A stretch of 64,000 nucleotides of DNA from Chinchilla lanigera (taxonomy: Eukaryota; Chordata; Mammalia; Rodentia; Chinchillidae): the NCBI RefSeq assembly GCF_000276665.1, contig NW_004955418.1, positions 3,031,431 to 3,095,430 on the forward strand, in the 5' to 3' direction. This document shows, in pieces, positions 1-11,475 of this stretch. Each line of letters starts with the position of its first letter. Within the stretch, counting starts at the first letter, position 1. The position numbers and the translations under genes are program-made. The notes below the pieces were generated by a model that searched no databases, was not told where the DNA came from, and saw nothing but the letters and a program-made list of their open reading frames with translations.

Positions 1-1558
1 AGCAGCTTTTAATATTCTGTTCTTTTGCTGGAGATCTGGGAACTTGACTATTATATGTCTGGGTGTAGTTTTATTTGGGTTGTGCTTGTGTGGAGTTCTC
101 TATGCCTCATTTACCTGTATATCAGGTTCTGTTTCCATGCTTGTGAATTTTCTGCTGTTATTTCTACAAATATTCTTTTTATGTCAGTTGTGTTGCCTTC
201 TGCTGTTTCACTGACTCCTATAAGTTGTACATTATTCCTCTTTGCCTCATCTTGCAGCTGTTGAATTGACTTTTCCTGGGTCCTTGTTGATTTTATGAGA
301 TCCTTTCATGGTCGCTAGCTGCCATGCTGTCTTCAAAGTCTGAGATTCTATCTTCAGGTTCATTCAAGCGGTTTTGGCAGTTTTCAATGGCAGCTTTGTT
401 TTCCTGGAAGTCTCTTTGAATGTGGTTCATGTGTTCTAAGTCCTTTCTGTATTTTTCATTGAACACTTCTGTCCATTGCCTTTGTTCTTCTATGTTTCTT
501 CTTCAGACTTTTTGAGCCATTCCTTCATTATTATTGTCATTTCATTTTTTGCCCGAGAGTTTATTTCTGATCTCATCTCTTTTATGGCCTTATGGAGTTG
601 TTTCTTTACATCCATTGCAATCATTTCAGCTATGTCAGGCATGTGTTTACCAAGTTCTCCTATGTCGATGTCTCCTGGACTTGTTCTGAGTGGGGTGGAG
701 TTCTGGGATTGTGTTTTAGTCCTTTGTTTGTCATGTTTGCTACCGGATGCAGAAAGCTCAGTTTTCCTCTTCACTGGCTGCACAGCAAAGGCCACTAGTG
801 TCCCTAGTTTTCCTGTTGTTCAGGTTTGCCCCTGAGTGACCCCTGAGAAGCACTACTTAGTCTCGTGTTTTCTGGGAGTTGTTGATTTGTATCTAGTTAT
901 CCCAGGTCTCAGATGTGGGCATTGGTGTCAGCTGACGGCAGACTGTCTGATCCAGCGTCCCATTGCAGTTCAAGGCACAAGCACAGCCCAGACTTGGGTT
1001 GCACTGGTGTGACAATCCGGTCCAGTGGGCCTATGTCCCCAGGCAGTTCAGGGTACAGGCAAAACCCAGACACGAACTGCAGGGTCGACAGTTTGTGAAC
1101 CACCTAATTCTATGTCTCCAGTCAGTTCAGGCCACATACAGGAACCAGATGCAGGGTGGACAGGCAGCAATCACAGACTGCCCATGCCTGTGACTCCCTA
1201 GGGGGTCTGAGCGCAAGTAAAGCATGGACTCGAACCGCTGGATCAGCAGCTGTTGGAGCACTTGCTCACTTGGCACAGGGCGTGCACAGGGAGGGCTCAC
1301 ACAGGCTCCCCTACTAAAGTAGTGCCTGGGGCTTCTGAGTGAGGACCTCCTGTCTACCACGGGTGCACGGAGAGCAGAGACTCAGTCTGTAATGGCGGTG
1401 GGGTCCTGGGTTGCCCTCTGTGCCCCAGGAAGTAGATGGGAAATACCTAGTTCTCTCCGTAAGTTTCAGCTGGGAACCGTGGCAGTGTGAGTAAAGCACG
1501 GACTCGAACTGTGGGACCAGCAGCTCTTGGAGCACTTGCTCACTCGGCGCAGGGCGCA
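1..1558 (-). mobile_element. LINE-1, 5' part: repeated 5'UTR and start of ORF1
   Basis: Read on the minus strand, about 1558 to 840 is a GC-richer 5'UTR and the ORF1 region runs from about 795 to the window edge. The frame at 795-490 starts at an ATG and is Lys/Glu-rich (KEMRSEINSRAKNEM), as expected for the N-terminal and coiled-coil part of L1 ORF1p. On the minus strand, 345-330 reads EDRISDFE-like codons typical of L1 ORF1. Stops show that it is decayed. In the 5'UTR a unit of about 70 bp around 1208-1280 recurs at 1487-1556 with few differences, so the UTR holds repeated segments about 280 bp apart. The L1 continues beyond the left edge. Confidence 0.8.
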
Positions 1559-1564
1559 GCACTA

Positions 1565-1880
1565 TATTATTATAGCCTTTTAGGTATTTGTATATAATTT
1601 CCAGAAAAGTGGCATAATATTTTGTAACCTGCTTTTCTATTTCATATGTCATGGATGTGTTCTACATCTTTAAATGTTCTTATATAGTACCATTTTAATA
1701 TCTGTTTGATATTCTGCTGTATAAATATGTGTAGATATGACGTAGTTTATTCAGCCAGTCTTTAATTCTTGGGTATATAAACTGTTTCAAAATTTGAAAA
1801 CTATAATTAAAGTGAAGGCCCTGGTAGTAATATCCTTAAGCATGTATGCTTTATTATTATATATGTTATATTTTAATACA
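1565..1880 (-). mobile_element. Old LINE-1 3'-end fragment
   Basis: AT-rich DNA directly next to the 5' end of the younger L1. Motifs such as TTTCTATTTCATATGTCATGG and 'ttcagccagtctttaattcttgggt' (split here for reading) match in order the antisense 3' region of ancient mammalian L1 copies. No frame remains. The family is inferred from memory of the consensus, so the subfamily is open. Confidence 0.4.
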
Positions 1881-2611
1881 TATATGTATGGTGAGTAGCC
1901 ATCATTTTTATTCTAAAAAGAGGATTACACAGTGCTGTGTTAAAATGCTCAGACTTTACTATAAGCAGGTTTCACTTTGACTTTGGATGCTTTTAGCATG
2001 ATTTTCTGCGATGTGCTCTGGGGAGCAGTAGCTGACCCTTCCGTGACAGAGCGATCATCCTGGGAAGCCAAAGAGCTGTTTAGTAAATGCTCACAATCCA
2101 GGGTTGTGGTTGCTGTTGGGCACATATAAAGGATGCCATGGGGCAGGGGTTAGTTTTATTCCATTTTTAAAATGTTTTCTCCTTGCCTCATCTCAAAGGT
2201 ACTCTGCATTGAGCCTGCACTGACCCTAGCTGGTACAGAGTCAGGCTAGGCCAGGCCCCACCGCTGAGGTGGTGGTAGGGTGCTAACTGGGGCAGAATAT
2301 TTGAAGAAGGCCGTGTGGTCTTCACCTGGCCAGTCACTGCAGTATTCCTGTCCGCAGGCTCCCTGTCCAAGCCCACAGGCCCCCATGAGGGTGGCAGTCT
2401 GCATGATGCTGCTCTGAGAGTGTGAAAGTAGGGGACTCTCCGCACTCCCTGCTCAGGGTCTGGCCAGCCTGGAGCAACCACCCTGCTACCTGCCCTACCT
2501 CTTCCTCCTGCGCCTGCTGTTCCAGAGCAGCCTCTTTGAAGCTTTCTGCTCCTGGGCCTCAACCGTTGGTAGCTGGGCAGGAAAGAAAGGCTGGCTCTTG
2601 GTGAAAAGTTC
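1881..2611. other. Non-coding DNA, no gene seen
   Basis: No exon or repeat is supported. A GC-richer stretch at 2190-2600 contains chance frames on both strands, without splice sites in consistent phase or any family resemblance. Confidence 0.5.
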
Positions 2612-2702
2612 TTGCTGGGTGGGCACGTAGCTCAGCAGTATAGTGCTCATCGAGCACATGTGAGGCCCTGCGTTTGATCTCCAGCATGACCAAAAAAAAA
2701 AA
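2612..2702 (+). mobile_element. ID-type SINE, diverged
   Basis: A tRNA-derived element: GGGCACGTAGCTCAGCAGTA is the A-box side, GCGTTTGATCTCCAGCAT the B-box side, followed by a run of A. The short repeat AAAAGTTC before (about 2602) and after (about 2700) the element is a probable target-site duplication. It differs from the younger ID copies at several bases. Confidence 0.75.
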
Positions 2703-4639
2703 GTTCAAAAACTTTCATACTGGAGAATAAAAATATTACCTGGCCACAGCTGCTTAAATTTTTATTTTAAAGTTTTGAGAGTTAAAATGAAAACTGATTT
2801 TTAGCAATTTTAAAGCAGGAAAGTTTTTATCACATTATTTTGTATTTGGAAGAAATGGAGTTATAGTTTAAATAGGGTAGTTTTCTTTTACTGTGATAAA
2901 GCTTGCTATTGATTTTATGGACTAAAGTCTGTTTTAAGGATCTCTCTAGACTTTAGAACTACAGGTTTTAGAATTATCAGTCCACTTTCTCCAAGCTCAT
3001 TTAATGGTTAAGTATAATGAGAAACAAGTTATAATAGAAAGGAAAGTGTTACTTTTGGTTAGTTTGTATCAGTCATTTACACTACATGACTTTTTACTTT
3101 TGAGGGCTTTCTTTTGTGTCTTGTGAAGTTAAAATAATTCAGCACACCTAGATGACTATTCCCCTTAATCTGCGTCTCAGTTTTAAGTTTAAAAAGCCTT
3201 TTATTCACCTCTCAGTCAGAACGCATAAACCCCAGGGAGCTAAAAGCCATTGTGTTTAGGAGCTGCCAAGTTTGTGCTTTGGCACTGCCACGAGGAAGTC
3301 AGTGCATTCCAGTCAGGAGCCTTCGCCCAGAGGCCTGCGGCCCCACCCTGAGGAGCTGGGCGCTGAGGGCAGCCAGCCAGGACGCTCCTGAAAGTCAGAA
3401 CTGCCTCGGCAGGGTAGGGGGTGGTGGGAAGAGAGATGGCAGGTGAGACAAGTACATCTGTACAGCCTTTTCTCTGAGGAGTTCTTGACAGCACAGCTAG
3501 GTGAGTTCTTGTCCAGTGTCTCTACTGCAAAAAAAGCAACAAAGACAAGACTGTTTAGACATTATCCATAATTAGCTGTGAAGAAAATAATGGGTGGAAC
3601 CAATTTAGCAAATAAACAATGCTGTGGTTATCTGATGCATTTTAAAGCATTTTAAGCTCTTAGAAGTCATCCACTGATAGACGCAGCAGTTAATACTGCA
3701 GCAGCATCTTTGAACTACGGAAGAGTAAGACAGGATGGCATTTCGGCAAACGCTGTTCTGGCTCTGTGGATGAGCCGTGCACACCGCGTCTGAAGGGCAC
3801 CACCATAGTTTCTGAGAGAGGACAGTCCGTGCTCAGCATGTGAGCAGACATCCGCTGCTTGAACCATGCCGCTTGTTTCTGTTGAGGGGGATGAACCCGG
3901 GGTTGACAAATCTTCCTGTGTTTCCAGAGAAGTACCAAATCTGGATGCTCATGGGAACTTTCTAGAATTTAAAATAATTGGGAGTTAACTTCATTTAAAA
4001 AAATCTTTGTGCAGTGAAGTGTTTCTGAGTGATTTGGCTTGAGAGCTGCTCCTTGCCAATCCCTGCTTGACAGAGCTGGGCTAAAAGGATCCTTGCTGAT
4101 CCCCTTATGCTGAGAGATGCTTGTACCTGCCCTGGGCTCGGTGGATCTCACTGGTATCCTCTGTGAGCACTGCTTGTGCTTCTAACACTCCATGGCGTGC
4201 ACATGGGTACTTTGTAGTTACTGGGTCAGACAGAGGGTGATGGCGTAATGTATGGACCCCGCTGCAAGTGATGCACCTGGGTTAGCTGACCAGTTTCTCT
4301 GTTGTTGACCTGAGGTGGGTGCAGCCACGGCATGAGAGACAGAGAAATGCTTTGATGTATTGAAGTGCAATTGCACTGGGTGCAGTGTAGCTCTGGGCTG
4401 CCGAGATATAGTCATGTCAGGAAAGAAAGTAATGCTCATTTATTGGGCACTTCCAGTGGTTGGCACATGGTGTCAGGTGTGGGTCAGCAGATGCCCAGCT
4501 TAGCTTGCAGCAGTCAGATCTTGTTTTGTTAAGGCAGAGGAAAGGCCAGCTGTGTGACGAGAGACTGGTGCCTCTGGCCAGGGCAGTATGGGTCCAGTAA
4601 CTCTGGGAAGCTGGATTCAGCAAACCCGGGTTCCGTGTC
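2703..4639. other. Non-coding DNA, no gene seen
   Basis: An AT-rich part (2.7-3.2 kb) is followed by mixed-composition DNA. Frames here overlap on both strands without family resemblance or a consistent splice pattern, so I treat them as chance. Confidence 0.5.
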
Positions 4640-4795
4640 AGTGGTCCGTGGTGCTAAATGGATAGTGGTGTAAGGGCATTTCGCCAGCCTGAGCCTCAGC
4701 CTCTTCAGCTGTCGGATGCGAGTGTTACCCCGGCTCATGAGTTGTCATAGGAGTGAGTGGCATGGGAAGTGAGCTGAGCGTGCTGTTGGGCACTG
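4640..4795 (+). mobile_element. MIR SINE remnant
   Basis: The order 'cagcctgagcctcagcctc', 'ttcagctgtcggatgcgagtg' and 'gttgtcataggagtgagtgg' follows the MIR core and 3' part. It is strongly diverged, as expected of an element older than rodents. Confidence 0.5.
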
Positions 4796-5227
4796 GTAGA
4801 GGCCTGGTGCACTTTTGTTTCCTTCTAAAATAAAAGGATTCCTTCCTATACATAGTACGAGCCAGTCTATGAATCCACCTGTCTGTGTTTGAATTATATT
4901 CACAGTGATGGGGTCACTTCTTTGTGAAAGGACAAGATGGTTGTGTTAAGGAGCTGTGGGCTGTGGAGAAAGAGGATACAAGGGACCATCCAAGTATCGT
5001 GAGTGGGGCTTGGGAAGGAAGCCAGGCACCTCTGCTTTGTTCTAGAGGGTTGCTATAAGCAGGGTGTGGGGGGAGCGGGGAAGGCAGAGTGCACTGTGTG
5101 TTTGTGGGTTGTTTTGTCCTGCTTGTCTGCAGACCTGACTGCCCAGGGCCGCTGCTGGGAGAGGTGTGTTAACAGCACAATGTGGGCTTGTCCTCCTGAG
5201 TGGGTTCCTACTTTGCAGAGCAGCCTT

Positions 5228-5545
5228 TCATCTAAAATATTTGTTAAAATTGTGGTAAGAAAAAGCGTAACATTAAGTCTACCATTTCCACCATCTTAAC
5301 TTCAGCAGCGTCAGACGAGCTCTCATTGTCGTGCCGCAGATCTCAAGAACATTGTCCTCTTGTCAGACTGAAATCCAGGGCCCTCTAGAGGTCCATTCGC
5401 CTCCCCTCTTGGTAACCACCGTTCTGGTTTCTGGCACACAGGCTCCTCCACACTCTGAGTCCTCCTTCCTGTCTAGCCCCTCATGGGATTATTCTTTGCA
5501 ACTGTGGGTTGAGAGCAAGCTTCACCCAGTGTATTTGTAATAGTG
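5228..5545 (-). mobile_element. Old LINE-1 (L1M-like) 3'UTR fragment
   Basis: Contains 'ttgtggtaagaaaaagcgta', 'taccatttccaccatcttaa', 'gtcagactgaaatccagggc' and 'ggtaaccaccgttctggttt' in order, which is the antisense order of the 3'UTR of ancient mammalian L1 (L1M group). No coding potential. Confidence 0.6.
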
Positions 5546-5839
5546 AGGAGCATGTCTTAAAGTTCACACAATTAATCATTCTACCCTTTGTGCAGGGTGG
5601 ATTTCCCATTTGCAGTAATTAGTTACCAGTCCTACCTGAGTGCATTTTTCTCATGTCAAGCAGACAGTAGAAACAAGAGAGGACAAAGGAAGGGGAAAAC
5701 CTGAAGGGCTCAGAAGGGGAATGCGAAGTTGTTGAATGAGGAAGTCACGAAGTTAGGGCTCTGGATCAAGGATTTCACAAGTAGGTTTCCAGCCTCTGTG
5801 TTGGTCCAGAAAGACATGAGATAAACAGCTTTACTTCTG

Positions 5840-6570
5840 GGTGTTCTGCTGTGTTCTTATCGCAGGAACTTGAAACTACCTAAATATCCAACAGTAGGAA
5901 GCTATAATGAAATAATACACGTACACCTGCTGCATGGAATATCATGTCTCTTTAAAGAGAAATCTGAGAGCAGAATTCCAGCTTGTGTTGGTCTGATTCC
6001 GTAGTCACAGGATACCTGCCGTGAGAGGCCAGGGTCTGCAAAGAGCCCACCAAGGCAGAGGAATGTGAATAAGTAATGACCCTTCAGCTGTACCTTGTGT
6101 CTGGCTCTGTACCAGACATTCTAACATAGTATCTCCCTCATTTCTTTTAAAAGACACTGTGGCTCTCAGTGCTCTGGTTAGAAAGGAGAAGGTAGGACTT
6201 GTGCAGATTACAAAGCTTGGGTTTGAACCCAAGTCAACTAGAGTCTGCAATGTAGAGAGGAAAAACTAAAAATAAATATAATAAATTTGGATGTGCTGAT
6301 AAGAAAGGATCTCCAAGATGTAGTACATGTGGGGTGGGAGATGGGTAGGTGGGTCCTGGAGTGTATACTATGTTCCCATTATACAAAAGACAGAAACCCA
6401 GTATGGGGAGCATGCATACAAATATACTTTCAGGCAGACTGCATTACAAACTAGCAATAATAGGCGTGGGAAGGGTTCTGAGAGAATGAGGATTGGAAGT
6501 GGGAGAGAGCTTTATTTATATTTGACTTTTTTCCATGTTGTAATTTTAAAAAGCCCCCATAGACAATTGT
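5840..6570 (+). mobile_element. Old LINE-1 fragments split by a MIR remnant
   Basis: 'actacctaaatatccaacag' and 'gaaataatacacgtacacct' recall the end of L1 ORF2, and 6270-6570 recalls an L1M 3'UTR (ctccaagatgtagtacatgt; a purine-rich part; a T-rich end). Between them, about 6090-6245, a minus-strand MIR-like block reads 'gggtttgaacccaagtcaac'. All parts are diverged and boundaries are approximate. Confidence 0.45.
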
Positions 6571-7689
6571 CAGGAATGCATTAAGTTTGCGAAATGGTTT
6601 CAAAAGTGCATTCTAGTTTTCAAAAGATATCATTTTAAAAGACTCAGCTGAGGACACTGATACTATACTAGGAAGCATGGAATGTGATTTATAGAAAAAG
6701 TGGTGGAACAATTCCAGACGGATCACACAACATTCAAATGTTAGGAATTTCCCCTGTGTTGTAACAGATCCAGCCAAAGCCTTCAAGGCGATGGGCATGA
6801 GACACATTCATATTTACATACTAGTGTATATATTAATCCAGGGATAAGCTGTGGAAGGTTGCAGGTGCCTCCTCCAGTCAGAACACACTTTATTGCAAGG
6901 AGTAAGACTCGTGTAGGACTCAGTCCTTCTGAAGGAGAGGATGTAGAAGACAGTCACCACTGCAGAGGTGGTCTGATGAAGGATAGCTGTGCCGTGACTC
7001 AGAGGGTGGCCGGAGGGGAATCCTAGGCGTTGAGGAATGTTTGGAAACAATGAGGGTGAGGAGCCTGGGGAAAGAAGGTGAGGTGGTGGTCACACACCTG
7101 TGGGGCCTCTGTGGGTAATGTGAAGTTTGTGTTTGTTTATTCCCTCTGAATCAGTCAAGCATGGCAAAGGAAGAAATTGATATTAATTAATCCAAGCGAA
7201 TTAGAGCAAAGCATTCTGACGAAGAGCTATTATGTGGGAGTTATGGGGATATTTCTAGAAAGCTTTGGAGAGACTGTGGTTGTGACTGTTCTTTTTAAAG
7301 GTGACAGATGTGCATTAGGGAATGTACTGAGCTATGGAGCAAATCTATAGCCCCACTTTCTGGTCACCCGGATGTAAGAATTCTGCTCTGAGGGAGACTG
7401 AGGATACCGCACCCTGGCTTGCATAAGCCTCTGCAGTGCGAGGGCTACAGTGCTGTAGAGTGCGAAGGAAACAAAGAGTGTAAAGTTGTATTTGATGTGA
7501 ATGGGCCAGAATTTCTACTCGAACTTGGCTGTGACCTGTAACGTGTCATTTGGCATTCTGAAGTGTCATCCCATTAAAATAAAGCAATTGGGTATGTAAA
7601 CTTTAAAGACAGTTTTTCTTCCTAAAATTCTCTTAGTCTCACTGATTTGCCTATCACAGAGTTGAAAGGATCAAATATGAAGAAAGATA
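6571..7689. other. Non-coding DNA, no gene seen
   Basis: No exon, RNA gene or clear repeat is visible; a weak MIR-like stretch may occur near 7610-7680. Confidence 0.45.
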
Positions 7690-7925
7690 CAAGCCAGTGT
7701 GGTGGTACCTGCCTGGTATACCAGCACTCTGAGAGGCTGAACCAGGAGTCTTACAGGTTAAAGCCTGGCCTTATCAGCTGAGTGACTTGCAGAGATCCTA
7801 TCCCAAAAATATAAAATAAAAAAGGACTGGGTGTTGGGTATGTTGCTTAGTGTGAAGGCTCTGACCCAGTCTTCAATACTGAGAGAGAGACAGACAGAGA
7901 CAGAGACAGAGATACAGAGAGTATT
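7690..7925 (+). mobile_element. B1-ID composite SINE with (GA/CAGA)n tail
   Basis: 7690-7815 is a diverged B1 (GTGTGGTGGTACCTGCCTGG; CACTCTGAGAGGCTGAACCA). 7828-7880 has the ID-like half (GACTGGGTGTTGGGTATGTT ... ACCCAGTCTTCAATACTGAG). The tail has become a GAGAGACAGACAGAGA microsatellite at 7881-7922. B1-ID fusions are known from several non-murid rodent families. Confidence 0.7.
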
Positions 7926-8824
7926 TTAATCTGTGGCTTTTACCACAGAGTTGTGGAAAACATCTTTCAAGATTACAAATAATACTTTTGTTGTTAGAAA
8001 TGTATGTAGCATTTTGTATTTGAAAAGCCTTTTAGTTTCGTTTAAAACAACTTACAGTTTACAAGGTTCTTCTTGACAAATTGAATAAAGTTCATTGTAA
8101 CAGCTTTGTGCTAATGACCATGTTAAAATTATTCTTTTAGTCCACACTGACCTGCTGAATCTGAGATTTTGCTTAACTCATAGTCAAAAATGAGTGTTAT
8201 CTTGTTGGATAAAAACCAAGGAAAGTCATTTTATTCTGTTAAGGTTTGTATAGCTTTGTGTTTGCCTCAGACTGCTATGTGAAGCTAGTCCTCTCTCACA
8301 CCTGCTTGTGCTTTGGGGAGTTAGCTGTGGGAACTCAGGCTGAATTGGCTTCAGCTTGTCAGTTATTTGTTGTCACAATTCTTGATGTGTTGCCTTGATT
8401 TACCAACCAATTAGGCCAATTTCCATGTTTTCCCCCTTTGTTCCTCCCAGGCTGGTGTGGATGGTGTGTCTCTCAGCTGTTTAGGAGATAAACCTGAGCA
8501 GGTGTCTGAGACTCCACACCTTCGGTTTACTCTCAGGTGCAGGATCCATTGTATGGTGTTCATGCAGGCGTTTTCGTTAGACTTTGAGAAATAAGGGATA
8601 GATTTCCATGACTCTACCTGCTTTACTTGTTGCTCTCATTGTGGAAAATGTCTGGGGTTCCCAGAGCTCAGATGTATTCTGGTAGGTGTAGACAAAGGGG
8701 AGGTGGGGAGAGGGCATTCCTTACACTGTGGAAGAGGTGCCCACTTAGCTCTTTGAACACTGTGCCATACCAGTTTGGGGATGCAGAGTCCAGAAAGGGC
8801 AGAGGGGATGTCCTCTGTACCTGT
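7926..8824. other. Non-coding DNA, no gene seen
   Basis: No supported exon or repeat. The frames at 8627-8985 overlap the start of an L1 fragment. Confidence 0.45.
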
Positions 8825-9575
8825 GCCTCATGTGGGGTCAGAATGGCTATCATCAAGAAATCAACTAATAAATGCTGGTGAGGCTGGGGGGAAAGGGACC
8901 TTTGTACATTGTTGGTTGGAATGTAGAAATTAGTACAGCTGCTCTGGAAATCAGATTCCTCAAAAAACTGAAAATAAAATCCCATCTGACCCTGCTATTT
9001 CCTTTCTAGGTATCTTCCTAAAAGACATTCCTCTTTCCAAAAGAGTTAAAAACACATTACAGTGATACAAATATACCCACATTCATAGCAGCACAATTTC
9101 TATTAGCTAAATCTTGGAAGCAGCCTCTATGTCCATCCACAGATGAATGGATAAAGAAAATGGGGTATTTATGGGCAATAGAGTACTACTTTGCCATAAA
9201 GAAGGATAAACTTGAGTCATTTGTGGGAAAATGCACGCACCTTGAGACCTTAATGTTAAGTGAAATAAATCAGGCACACAAGCTTAAAATCACACAATTT
9301 CTCGTATAGGAAGAAGCCCTTCAATTACAAAATAAAAGTAATTAAGCAATGCAAAAGGTAGGTAGTAGGGAAACAGGAAGATTTTTTGCAAAACGGAAGA
9401 GGACCAAGAGATGGAGGAAGAGGGGGAAGGGGAGATGAAGAGAAAGTCAAATAGAATTAAGATGTGTTATGTAAGCACACAGGCCAACTGCTTACAATGA
9501 ATGCAATCGTCATGTACTGCAAACATATGCTAATAACAATGAAAACAAATATTTTGAATTAAAAAAAAACATCAG
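8825..9575 (+). mobile_element. LINE-1 3' part (end of ORF2 and 3'UTR)
   Basis: 'atggctatcatcaagaaatc', 'tgctggtgaggctggggg', 'tgaatggataaagaaaatgg' and 'agagtactactttgccataa' are the standard order of the last part of L1 ORF2. A purine-rich 3'UTR (9380-9450) and a poly-A run near 9560 follow. Truncated 5'; frames broken. Same family as the minus-strand copy at 19.5 kb, which carries the equivalent YYSAIKKDK segment. Confidence 0.8.
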
Positions 9576-9829
9576 ACATCTGAGGAACCAGCAGAATCTG
9601 ATTCATTCACCAGAGGAGGTGAACTGGAACTCAGGAGAGACACCTAGCTGGGCAGAGTCAAGTCTTTGGGGGTGCTGTTGCAGGCCAGGTACCAGGTACA
9701 GCTCTGAACAGAACAGCTGGTTTGTAGAGAAATGAAAATGGTGTTGACTCACTGTGAGAAATGTGAGTGACCATGCACCCCTGGGAGGGAAGGGAGTCTG
9801 TTCAGGAATCCCGGTCACTCTGATCTCAC

Positions 9830-10060
9830 GGCATCTGTATCATCATCCCTCTCTACTTTGAGTTGGTTTCCTCTGAGGTCATAATCCTTTTAGTAACACT
9901 GTGGGAAGGTAGATGATATGATTCTTGTCGCTTACTTTTACCAGTGAAGAAACTGAAGCTTAGAAACATTAAGTACTTGTTCAAGGTTTTGCAAATCATA
10001 AGAGCACAGTCAGGGTTTGAACCTAGGTGTTTGAGTATTAGGGCACATGCTTGAAAAGTA
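9830..10060 (-). mobile_element. MIR SINE remnant
   Basis: 'ccagtgaagaaactgaagct', 'agaaacattaagtacttgtt' and 'gtcagggtttgaacctaggt' are the reverse complement of the MIR central core and tRNA-like head. Confidence 0.75.
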
Positions 10061-10220
10061 AACAGAAAATTAAAAAGGTCTAGAGTGGTTTGAAGATACA
10101 CAACCCCATGTGTGATTTCTTCCTCTTAATTTGTTTTAGCAAATATTGCTGAAGATAGCAAATTCTGCTAACTTATAAAAGGACTTCGAGTAAGACTGCT
10201 TCTACTTGAATTCATTTTTA

Positions 10221-10331
10221 TTAAATTTGTTTTTTTTTTTCCTTTGGTTTTTCTCCGGTACCGGGAACTGAACTCACGACCTTGAGCTTGCCAGGCAGGC
10301 GCTTTTGCCACTGAGCTAAATCCCCAGCCCC
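10221..10331 (-). mobile_element. ID SINE with perfect target-site duplication
   Basis: The reverse complement gives the tRNA-Ala-type head (GGGGCTGGGGATTTAGCTCA) and B-box side, ending in CCGGTACCGGAG and an A-rich tail. The 14-bp repeat TGAATTCATTTTTA stands at 10207-10220 and 10332-10345. The intact duplication and closeness to the other copies indicate a recent insertion. Confidence 0.92.
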
Positions 10332-10730
10332 TGAATTCATTTTTAAAAGAAAATGCTTAAATTCTTTGAGATAATGTTACCTAGCAAAGAGAGGGGAGAG
10401 GCAGTAACGGTGTTAACTGAAGAAGCATTGGGCGGGTCACATCATCGGGTGCGTGTGTTGTGCAGGGCTGCTTTCCTTGCTTGGCCCCTGTTTCCATTCT
10501 GCCTCGAAGCTGATGCTCATTTTCATTCCGTAAAAGAGTTATTGATATATGGTAGATCTGGTTAGGTTTTTTCTAAAAAGTTAATTTCCACATTTCTTGG
10601 AAGTGTTTAGCATTCTGAGCACAGCTACCAAAATTAGAAAAGCAAGTAAAACTAAAGCTCTGTTATATGTTCAAGTTAAAGTCATAGCTTTAGTGAATTA
10701 AAGTAAGTGACACCTTGTTTTCTTCCCCTT

Positions 10731-11040
10731 CTTATTCAACAAGAATTTATTAAGCACCTCCATGGCATAAGGCCCTATTCTATAGCCCATAGACAATTGA
10801 ATACATTTGGTCCATAATCAATGGGAGTTTATTTATATCAAGACAACACAACAATTTTTATTTAACACTTACTAATGTAATACTCTGTGCTAAAAACTTC
10901 ATTAAATTGTCTAACTTAATCCTCTGACTCACTATCTAAATAGTTGATGGTATCCCCATTTTGCAGTTGAGAGAACACAGGCAAAATTTCAGAGGGACCC
11001 AGTGAATTTGTCACCCAATAGTAAATTCAAAATAATTTTA
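10731..11040 (-). mobile_element. Old L2/MIR-type repeats
   Basis: 10731-10800 (caacaagaatttattaagca) recalls a widespread L2/MIR-like 3' segment. 10850-11035 is a minus-strand MIR: 'atttaacacttactaatgta', 'ctaacttaatcctctgactc', 'tatccccattttgcagttga' and 'gagaacacaggcaaaatttc'. Diverged, no coding capacity. Confidence 0.65.
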
Positions 11041-11475
11041 GATAAACTGTCACTACTAGATATGTAACTCTTAGAAGTCCTTTGGGACATTGGTGGTGTT
11101 CCCATAACAGAATACTTTTATGTACCTCTACTTACTTAGGTAAAAAAGTGTTCTAGGCACTGAAAAACCTATAAAAATAAAAATAGGAATACAGTTGTTA
11201 CTAAACTATTTTATTCTAACAAAAAATAAAATTCTTGAATGGATAGCAGACATGTGATCATTAGGGAGGTGAAACTACTCCATGTATCTAATTAAGAATT
11301 ACTTTCTAGTAAAAATTTACTTTTTATGTTTAATAGTTATCAACATTAATATAGCTTATTAATAATTTGTTACTAAATGCAATGACTTAGTTCAGAAATA
11401 ATTTTTAACACTTAGAGATTTGTGGTGATAAGGAATAACAATCTTATAAATCATTTCTGCATTTTGTCATAGAGA

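Noticed and set aside
490..835. Overlapping frames on both strands near the left edge as a cellular gene
   Set aside because: The minus-strand frame is the L1 ORF1 start; the plus-strand frames are its shadow.
2188..2604. GC-rich frames on both strands
   Set aside because: No splice sites in a consistent phase, no family resemblance, and both strands are open over the same bases, as expected by chance in GC-rich DNA.
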